Source: Scedosporium boydii
Taxonomy: Eukaryota > Ascomycota > Sordariomycetes > Microascales > Microascaceae
NCBI GenBank assembly: GCA_002221725.1
Contig: NJFT01000039.1
Coordinates: forward strand, 124,001-188,000
DNA: 64,000 nt
Direction of reading: 5' to 3'
Positions 55,932-64,000 of this stretch are shown here, piece after piece. The translations under genes were made by a program, and so were the position numbers. The stretch's first letter is position 1. Each line of letters opens with the position of its first letter. The notes under the pieces were generated by a model. That model was not told where the DNA came from, made no database searches, and worked only from the letters and a program-made list of their open reading frames with translations.

Positions 55932-57325
55932 TTAAGCCTTCTTCGCCCTCTTAGCCGCCTCCTTGGCCATCTTTTCCCTCCGCGCAATCGACGCCTCGGC
56001 GCCAATGCCGCCAAACACGAGGCCGACGCCAAGCCACTGCATGTTCGTGAGGCGGTGTCCGAAGGCGATGACGGAGAGGATCATGGTGAACATTTTGCGG
56101 GTGACTGTCACTGTGACGAGGAGGACGGAGGAGAAGGTGGCGAGGGTGTAGACTAGTTTGTCTTGGTTAGTATGTCTCTCCGTAGCAAGGAGAAGGGAAA
56201 AGGAGAGAGCCGGATAGAGGCAACAAAACTCACAGATGAAGACCTGCCCGATCGCCCCGCAAGCCGCGAACCCCAAAACATCCCTCCAAACCGCCGGATA
56301 CCTCGCCATAAACCCCAGCGCAGCCCTCAACTCCCCACCACCCCCCGCAACATCCATCCCCAAATACTCCCCCAGCCCTGTCCTCACCAACCACGGACTC
56401 AGCAGCAAATACCCCCCCGTAACGAGCGTACTCATAACATTATTGGCCACCATCATCTGCGGACCCGTATAAGGCTGGAAACTCGCAAAGATGTGATCCT
56501 GCGTACTGTTCGTCAACCCATCGAACAGCAAATTAATCCCCAGCAACAAAAGACCCCAGACGACGTTGCGATCCTCGTCGACGTAGCTCGCGTGGCGGTT
56601 CTTCTTCTTCCCCGAATGGAGCGTGAAGACGGCAACGCCTGCCGTCACGGCCGCCACGACGAGGTATTTGTAGAGCGGGTAGCGCCGGCGGAAGACGGTG
56701 ATGTGGAGGAACATGACGGGGAGGAGTTTGCAGCTCTTGGCGAGGAGGAAGGTGATGTAGTCGATGTGGGAGAGCGAGGCGTAGCCGAAGGGCGAGGCGA
56801 GGGAGCTTGTTATGGCTACGAGGGCGAGGGGGCCTAGGATGCGGAGGTTGGGGATCGGTGGGGGGATGGAGGAGCCTTTTGCGGTGCTGGCGATGAGGTA
56901 GATGAGGCCTGTTGTCGCGGCGAAGGCGGATTGGATCGTGTTGAGGAATACGGGGAATTGGAAGACTTCGGGCTTATCGGCTGGGCCGTAGGGGGTCGTC
57001 GTGAGCTTCTCTTGGAGGTACGCCCACGTCAAGCTATTAGAGAAATCGAGTTAGAAGCAAAGAACTAGTGAATAGAGGACAGGTCCCCAATTCGGCGAAG
57101 GGTAAGAATTCTAACTCACAAGCTGGCATAGATGCCCCCGACGGCAATGGCAAGCTCCAATGCGCCGGCCTCGCGCTTCTCGACCTTTGCCTCCTTCGCC
57201 TTCGTTTCTGGCACAACGGCGGCGCCATTCGAGTTCCTCTTTCGAGGCGTAGCGACTTCGCGTCGGGAAAAGTATTCGTCGGAAACTTCTCGCCGTAATG
57301 GCGTCGCCTGCTTAGTGCGTGCCAT
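55932..57325 (-). CDS. hut1: Hut1-type ER nucleotide-sugar transporter (SLC35B1 family)
   Basis: Exons 57325-57120, 57033-56234 and 56152-55932 join to 408 residues. Intron 1 has GTGAGT/TAG; intron 2 has GTGAGT, branch TACTAAC and TAG. The joint of exons 1 and 2 restores GGIYASFLTWAYLQEKL, a family hallmark. The cytosolic N terminus begins MARTKQATPLRRE. About ten hydrophobic helices follow, including FGYASLSHIDYITFLLAKSC, KLLPVMFLHITVF, NLLFDGLTNSTQDHIF and FGGIGAEASI. The C terminus AKRAKKA has basic residues at -3 and -5, compatible with a KxKxx ER-retrieval signal. Hut1 proteins carry UDP-galactose or UDP-glucose into the ER lumen and support protein folding and glycosylation there. Exact substrates in this organism are unknown. 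Confidence 0.95.
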
Positions 57326-59372
57326 TTCCGGCTATTCTTTGTTTGAGTGAAGAAAAAGACGGCAAGAAAGAAAAGAAAAGAAAAGAAAAGAAAGAAACAG
57401 AGGTATGTGGGCTTGCGATCAAGCTTGGTGATTTTAATTATGGGAACGCCTGCAATGGAGCAGAAGCACCTGTGCCGAATGGACCTGGAACAGCCCCGGA
57501 GTTAAATAGGGAGGTAAAATTGGGAAATGGCGAACAAAAGAACGGAATTAAACTCAAAATAAACAGTTGCAATGACAGGGAGAAGAAAAAGATGATAGAA
57601 AACGAAAGAGGAAAGTTGAAGGTGCCGAGCTTCTAAAAAGTTGATGACAGATGGCTTCTCCCTGCGAGGCGAAATCGAAGCGCCACGTTGTGAGTAGCGT
57701 CAAGAAGTTATCTCTCACTCAATAACCTTGCCGCTGTGACCTCGTAGATTAGTTCTATGTAAGCTCCCCCCGTGCCCGTGCTCGTGCCTGTCATTGTCGG
57801 CTAGCGCTTCAGTGGGGGCGGGGTTGCAAGGGTCCCCCCAGTCCAGACACGGAAAAGCTCAGCCATTGCTCCTTGGCGCTCCGAGTCGCGACCATTCACG
57901 TCCACCAATGCCACCAGCAGCATCTACGAAAGACAGTTTTACGCTCTACACTGGTAGACTTCACGCAAACTCGGAAGAGAAGAAGCACACACACATAGTC
58001 AAAGGTCCATCGCTTCAATTCAATATAAATATATTGAGTCTCGGCTTCAGTTTCTTATCAACTTCAATAGCCCTTCATTCTAAGGCTACCCTGCCATCTG
58101 CCAGGAGCTGCAAACTACAAAAGCCCTTTCCGGGTCCAAAAGATAGGTGGGAAAGACAGCGTGGATAACAGGTTGTAAGGGACAGGAGTTGCGGTTAAAA
58201 GGTAGAAAATGAGAACCGCAAAAAACAGGCGGGTTTTGTGGAAAGAATATTTATTCATCTTCTGATTATTGTTTTTTTTCTTTTGGTGAGGGAGGGAAAA
58301 GGTTCTCAGGAGTTCGTATTCTGATTTCCACGCCGGCGGATCGTCATCGCCGGGCGGTAAGAGGAAGAGGACGGCGTGGGGTATCGAGATGTGAGAAGGT
58401 GTGTGTGTGTGTGAGTGAGAGAGAGAGAGAGAGAGAGAGAGCAACGACTAGGGTCGAAAGTGAAAGGAGGGACAGAGGTCGTCATGAATTCGCTGTTGTG
58501 AGGTTCGGTAGAGAAGAGCAGAACGCTTCGCTATTCGTCTCGGTCGGAAGAGAAAGTGAAGGAGAGGAGCGGTCAATCGGGGCCAAAAACAGGAAAATGT
58601 TAGGAAAAGAAAACACGCAGTCGCAAGTTGTCGCAGTACCAGGTTGAAATATATCATTGCGCATTCTGGATATTCGGAGGCTCGGGCCAAAAGGAGATGG
58701 GCTCCTGCCTGGTGCTGCTTTCCCAGGTGTCATCATGCTACCCCTGATTTCGACAGCTTCCGTAGACTAGCGTAACCAACTCTTAACCATGGCTGTGTGC
58801 CTCAATGTGAACTTCTCAACTGGCAAGGGAAGACCCCGAGACAGAGAGGAGACTCAGTCAAGGCAAAACACTAGGTGCTAGCGATCGCACTAGGCACAAC
58901 GAGAAGACGAAATCAAGTTAAGGAGTCGAAGCGTGGATCGGATAACAAGAGGCGGCGTAGAGATAATTGGGGGGATGGGGGGTAAGAGGGGAGGGGGGAC
59001 GGCATTGAGATAATTTTGTGAGTGAGAGTGGACCGTGAGAAATAAAAGTTAAGAAAAACAGGAGGAAACCCAAGGGGGAGCACAAGGAAATAAGAATCGA
59101 ATAAAAAGAAAAAAAGCGTGTCATCGCGTCATTGGTATCCCGCTTCCCAATCTCCTTGATATCGGATATGAAAGCCTTGCGGCAAGTCAGATCTGGGAAG
59201 GCCCTTAAAACGGAGTCTTGGCAAACCCGACCCTAAAATTCAAACCCCCTTGAACAAGCAAGACTAATAAAAGGAATACAAGTTAAACGAAGCGTCCGTA
59301 CGAGAGAGTAACCTCGACACCTTTGCGGGAAATCGCAGGTAGGCGGTGGGTTCCGAGTCGGGACCCTGTGGT
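57326..59372. other. Intergenic: hut1 promoter and 3' flank of the KH gene
   Basis: 2.05 kb. An (AAAAG)n run lies at 57366-57396, just upstream of hut1, and a (GT)n(GA)n composite at 58400-58441. No supported gene. Confidence 0.6.
58400..58441. repeat. Composite (GT)n-(GA)n microsatellite
   Basis: About six GT units run into GTGAGTGA and then about twelve GA units. Confidence 0.85.
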
Positions 59373-60659
59373 TTACTCAGTCGGCTGTGGCTGGCTTCGT
59401 CGCATCTTCTCGGCCTCGAGGTTCTCGTACAGCAGGAAGAGAGCAGACTCGTTGGCCTTGGCAGTTCCCATAATCGTGAACATGCGCTCGCCGGTCTCGT
59501 CATGAGGAGCCTATGATGTTTAGTCACCAGTTAGGAAACAGAGCGAAACAAAGAGAAGAAGGGGGGGGAGAATGAGCGCGGAAAAAGCGACGTACCTTGG
59601 CAATCGAAATACGCGCACCGGAAGCCTTGCGGATCTCGCTAATCTTGCTTCCAGCACGACCAATAATGCAGCCAACCATATCGGCGGGGATGCTAATGTT
59701 CTGGGTCTGGATCTCCTCTCCGTTCTCGTCGTGAGTGGGGGGACCACGGTTGGCTGCATCAGAATCAGCAGAACGGCGATTATACGAACGCGGGCCACCG
59801 TTGCTGAAGTCGGTGCCATTACCTGTTCGCGTCACCCTGGAGGAGCCACCGTAGTCGTTCCTGCCACCACCGACACCACCGCTTCCGTAGCTGGAGCCGC
59901 CGAAGCCGCTGTTGGTGCCTCCAGACTGGGTGCGAACGGCAGGGTTGTAGAGCACGGTGCCGGTGCCGCGCTGCCAATCATCAACAAGGCACTTGCAAAT
60001 CTCCCAAACAGCCTGCTTGATACCATCCGGGGTTCCCTGGACCTCGACAATTCGTTCCGTAGACTGAGGAAGCATCTCTTTCTGGGCAACCATGCGGACG
60101 CCCGAGACGTCCTGAATATGCTTGATCTTGAGGCCCTGTCGGCCAATGATGGTACCCATCTGGTTGTGCGAGATGAGAAGCTTGATGGCTGTTTGAAATT
60201 GTTAGCGTGCGCTCCGAGGAAGAAGATAGATATGCTACTACGAGGGCTGGGGGACAACATACGGTGAGTGCCGTTGTTCTGAATAACTCCGCCCATACCG
60301 ACAGAGGGAGCACCCTCGACGAGGGCTCGAGCGACGATGGCGTAGGCGCGCGCAATCGCATCGCATCCGCCGGTGATGGTGAGAACTCGGTCGTGAACGC
60401 CCTGAACGACCTTACTGACGCCGGCCTTGACACCGGTCTCGTCACGGAGATCGGCAACGTTCTTTCCGCCCTTGCCGATGATGACGCCAGCCTCCTTGGA
60501 GGAGACAATAGCTCGCAGGGTCAACTGAGCCTGAGCATACTCCTCGTCGGTCTTGGGAGCGGGCTCGCCATCGGGGCCGAGAAGAGGCTCGTCGTGCATC
60601 TTGGTGTCAAGGTCCATCTCGAGACCGTTGGGGGGAATGGAATCCGAAGCAGTGGCCAT
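59373..60659 (-). CDS. Triple-KH RNA-binding protein (Rnc1/Pbp2 type)
   Basis: Exons 60659-60263, 60188-59596 and 59510-59373 give 375 residues. Donors are GTATGT and GTACGT; acceptors are CAG and TAG; branches are GCTAAC and GACTAAA. The start is MATASDSIPPNGLEMDLDT. Three KH domains are clear. KH1 near 46-115 has IIGKGGKNVADL; KH2 near 134-200 has IIGRQGLKIKHIQDVSGVR; KH3 near 300-365 has IIGRAGSKISEIRKASGARI. All three GxxG loops are intact. A Gly/Ser/Asn/Arg-rich linker (GFGGSSYGSGGVGGGRND) separates KH2 and KH3. The layout fits poly(C)-binding-type proteins such as S. pombe Rnc1, which stabilises a MAPK-phosphatase mRNA, and yeast Pbp2/Hek2. Whether it acts on the phosphatase mRNA here is not known. 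Confidence 0.93.
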
Positions 60660-63623
60660 TTTCGGAGTTGTAGACTGGAAAGTTACGAGTCGAAAAGTGA
60701 GGGGTGAGGGGTGAGGGTAAATGGTGATGTGGGGAGATGTTCCGAGAGATCGGTCGTTAAAAGTATCGAGGATGAGGCGGAAAGGGAAAGGGGAGGGAAA
60801 TAGGTCGGTCGAAGGGTATCGAGAGAGTAGGGTCGAGGGGGGAAGGGGAGTCGGTAAGGGAGGGTATCAAAGGGTTCCTAATTGAAGGTGGCGATACACG
60901 GTCAGCTTATCTTGATAAATCCAGAAGAAATAGCAGGTTTTCGGCTCAGAGTTTGCGAAGTGTTCAAGCCGAGACATTCCCAATCCCCCGCTAACATCCA
61001 CACTTGGGTTGCCAGCCAGGCAGGGAAGGTGCGCGGCGATCGAAGGTCCGGAAGGTGCGACGAGCCACCGAGCAGTTATTGGCAGGCGCAAACAGCGCCC
61101 GCCAAAACAACAGTACGAGGTCCCACAACTCTTCAGAAAAGGGAAAACAAATGTCGAGCTCAATGACGCAAGACTCGCAGGAAGGACGAGAGGGCTGGAT
61201 TGACATACCTTTGGGGGAGAAGGAATCGATGAGCTCTTGATGTAGTTCAAGAGCTTTTGCGGAATCGAGGTCAAAGGTGGGGTGAAGGAGTAATTCTTCT
61301 TCCTCTATTTTTTTTGAATCACAAATATTGTTAGAATGTTGGATTTTCCCTAATTTTCCCTTGGCTCGCCTTGCCGGATTCGTCCAAGGTGTGGAAAGGG
61401 TCGGTGGGTGTGGGACAAGGGAATGAAAAAAATGGCGGGGTCGAAGGTGGGCCAAACGTGGAGAGTCGACGCGGGACTGGTGCTTGGGAGGGAGTAGAGC
61501 ACGGTAACTTACCAGGAAAATCAGCGGCTGCTGCTTGGGAAGAACGAACTATGACGGAGGCGCGGGTAAGACGCGGTAGATGTTTCAATCGATGATGGGA
61601 TCGAAACGAAACCGAGAATTGATTGAGCTCGAAAAGGCGCTCTCAAGAATGTTGGAGAATCGGAATGGGATCCGATGGTTTGATGAGGTGGCGATTGAAA
61701 GAGATGGAATTCCTCTGGAGGACTTGGCAGATATGGCCAGAGGAGGGAGGGTGTGGGAGTTGAAGAGTGGAAGTGGGAGAAGAGGAGAAAGCAAGAAGAG
61801 ATCAATGAGATGGTAGCAAAGAGATGAGAGAGATGGAGGAGGAGGGTAGACGGATTGTATGTCGCGAGAAGCAAAGGTGAGGTGAAGGTGGTGATGCGAA
61901 GCTCGAGGGAAGCAAAAGAGCTGAGCAAAGGTTAAGTGGGAGCAAAAGAGGCGTGTGCGGGTTGTGTCTGGAGAAGATGTTAAAGGTGAGTTGTAAGAGG
62001 GAGATAAAAACGAAGCGGGAGAGGGAGAAGAAGGGGAAAGAGATGGAAAGGTTTTAGGGGAGAGGTGAGGGAAGAGCTGGTGAGGGAAGGTACGATGAGG
62101 AGATCAGAATATCATCGAGATACTTCCTTCCATGATAGTTATGGGAGATGAGGAGATGGAAGCAGCAATTTGAAGGAGGTGAAAAGCAGGAAAGAGATTT
62201 AAGAATGAGGCAGTTGAGGTTTTGGGGAGGGGCAAAGTATACCTTAGTGGGGAACTTGGGAGGGATCAATCATTGATCACAGTACAATTGTTCAATGTTC
62301 AATGTTCTTGGTGCTCTTGGACTCTGGGTGGTCTTGGTACCAGTTGAGCAAACCAAAGCCCAGCAGAACTTCCCAAGGACCTGGCTGGGCCCCAAACATA
62401 GGGCATACAAGCAGGTATTGTTTAGTACAATTGTGGTTCGCCCCGGACGAGGTACATTGATTGATACGGCAATTGATCTATTTAATTCAATCCTCGATCA
62501 TCGATCAACTGCGTTCCCAGAGATGCCCAACGCAACCAGTACAAGCGTAGCACAATGCAGCCATTTGGGGAATTGATGAGGGGAAGCAACATCGAGCATT
62601 TGAGCTTTGAAGCGAGCAACTCCCAGCAGAAATGTGGGCTGGTGACAAGTATTGGAGCAAACATGCGGTACCCAAGTACACTAACGACACCCGGAGCAGG
62701 CAGGTGCTTGGGAGCTCCTCTTGCTGCGGTACGAAGTAATACGCACTGTACTCTGTACTGCAAGTAAACTAGGCAGGTTCTGAGCAGGCGGCGAGTGGGT
62801 TTTGCTTCACACTGATTGATTGGCACCTGCAGGCACCGCAAGTACCGGGTACAGGTCCTACTGGAACCTCAATCCATTCGGCACCCACGGATTCATCACC
62901 ATGCAGAGAACCACTCCCAAAAGGCAGCTAGTGTCCAGATTGCTCCGCCGTTGAGCATTTTCTTTGGCTAGTGCCTCTGCATCAAAGAGCCATTCCTCGA
63001 CACCACCATCAATCAATTGATGTCCTAGGTCTAGGCCCAATTTAAGCAACCTGTCACAGGTCGAAAGGCGCGAGTGTCTCTTTTGGTGAAGGAGATACGT
63101 CCCGAATAAACCACACTAGAGACTTCAAGTTGGGGGGAGTTTGGCGTCTCCCAAACAGAGGAATTTGTTGATGTAGCCGGAAAGGGTTGGCGTCCCTCCC
63201 GCTTGGCCACCACCCTTTTTGTCTTGGGAACGAGCTCCCAAACCAAGAACGCGGAGCTCTTTTGCTCCAGGCTCTGCGCTCGACTCTTAAAAATGCAGTT
63301 GATAAGTATCAACCCCCAGAGGAATGAGAAAGTGGTGAAATCAAATTTAATATCAAATTGAAAATGAAGTGGCGAAATCGGCTAGGATGTGGATTGAATG
63401 AACTGATGTGTCCGTATCAATCCCCATCTCCCATCGTGGGGTGTTCATGGGATCGACTAAATGGAAGAGAGAAACACGATCCGGAAGTCGCAGAGTCCGG
63501 AGGAACATCGAAGTAAAAGCACTCGGTAACTGGCACATTGCACAGAGACTAGAATCTATAGCACACATATTTCCTATCAAAACATCCTCTAAAGTGCCCT
63601 CAACCTAAGACCATGACTCAAGT
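60660..63623. other. Intergenic: leader of the KH gene and 3' flank of the right-edge gene
   Basis: About 3 kb. From 60670 to 62270 the plus strand is purine-rich, i.e. a long C/T-rich leader or promoter on the sense strand of the KH gene. One TACGAAGTA copy lies at 62730-62738. Frames up to 154 codons in several overlapping phases have no family features. Confidence 0.55.
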
Positions 63624-64000
63624 CTACCGCTGCCGCAGAGCCTTCTCATGCCTCTTCCAGAAGTTCCTGCATGCCCGATGTCCCCAATGCTCGACCCACC
63701 ACTCCCCAAAGCTATCCTCGACCTCCAAGTCCACTTTAGCAACTCGCTCGTCTCTCTTCAGCCCACACACGACGCACTGCCTCGGCGCGGTCGGCACAAA
63801 CTTGGCCGTAGAGACATGCATTGACTCGCTAATCTCGGGGACCTTCAGCTGCTGCCCCGTACCCACCGACCCGCCGGCGTTCGCAGCTGCTACGGCTGAT
63901 CGTACGCGCCCCACCTGGGCCTTCCATGCCGTCACCACGTCAGCGGCCTCGCGATCCTCGCGTGCAGTTTCGGCCTTGTCGACACCGGCTAGTTTCATGC
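63624..64000 (-). CDS. C-terminal part of an unrecognised protein with a possible Cys/His metal site (partial)
   Basis: The last ~125 residues of a protein that continues past the right edge; TAG lies just before MT-strand base 63627. The Met at 63998 is probably internal. The visible part begins with Ala/Glu/Arg-rich helix-like sequence (TAREDREAADVVTAWKAQVG), then has FVPTAPRQCVVCGLKRDERV, VEDSFGEWWVEHWGHRACR and NFWKRHEKALRQR at the end. CVVC and, about 26 residues later, HWGHRAC could bind a zinc ion, but the spacing matches no class I can name. The conserved Trp/His/Cys core suggests a real, conserved protein. Confidence 0.7.
   Translation of the reverse strand, partial: MKLAGVDKAETAREDREAADVVTAWKAQVGRVRSAVAAANAGGSVGTGQQLKVPEISESMHVSTAKFVPTAPRQCVVCGLKRDERVAKVDLEVEDSFGEWWVEHWGHRACRNFWKRHEKALRQR

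Noticed and set aside
59572..60707. Plus-strand frames of 166-231 codons
   Set aside because: Antisense to the KH-domain gene, whose three GxxG loops and splice sites are clear.

Overview
The window reads as nuclear DNA of a filamentous ascomycete (Pezizomycotina, most likely a Sordariomycete). The genes carry short introns (about 50-140 nt) with GTAAGT/GTGAGT-type donors, TACTAAC/GCTAAC-like branch sites and YAG acceptors. Intergenic spaces are long, with CT-rich leaders, and the protein families are fungal. There is no sign of operons, CRISPR arrays, rRNA or an intact transposon, and I found no convincing tRNA gene. Start codons were chosen as ATG only; several long reading frames begin at TTG or GTG and were trimmed.

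Layout. 1-616: 5' part of an Ark1/Prk1-type actin-patch kinase (minus strand, runs off the left edge). 3013-5079: F-box/leucine-rich-repeat protein ending in a CaaX box. 8222-11415: a divergent, intronless pair, a putative membrane protein and an AIG1/IMAP-like P-loop GTPase. 15367-19382: PAS-domain protein kinase. 20000-23375: Sea4/Mio, a subunit of the GATOR2-like SEACAT complex. 24078-29273: a compact RNA-related block holding Efg1 (rRNA processing), a protein with two predicted double-stranded-RNA-binding motifs, and Tpt1 (tRNA 2'-phosphotransferase). 30665-33244: Msg5-like MAP kinase phosphatase. 33.2-50.2 kb: a 17 kb island without an intact gene, containing two decayed coding remnants (41624-42552 and 42773-43111). 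50206-54437: large disordered fungal protein of the set that automatic pipelines label LPXTG. 55932-57325: Hut1 nucleotide-sugar transporter. 59373-60659: triple-KH RNA-binding protein (Rnc1/Pbp2 type). 63624-64000: 3' part of an unrecognised protein with a possible Cys/His metal site.

The genes do not form a pathway cluster. Several do sit on nutrient and stress signalling (PAS kinase, Sea4 upstream of TORC1, MAPK phosphatase, and Rnc1, which in fission yeast stabilises a MAPK phosphatase mRNA) and on RNA metabolism.

The most striking signal that no gene explains is a 9-mer, TACTTCGTA (often extended to GTACTTCGTAC). I count about 25 exact copies on the two strands, all outside the exons I call, against roughly 0.5 expected by chance. 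The best candidates for undescribed biology are this dispersed motif, the divergent GTPase/membrane-protein pair, the two-dsRBM protein, and a PAS-kinase intron whose retention would keep the frame open and add a hydrophobic segment.
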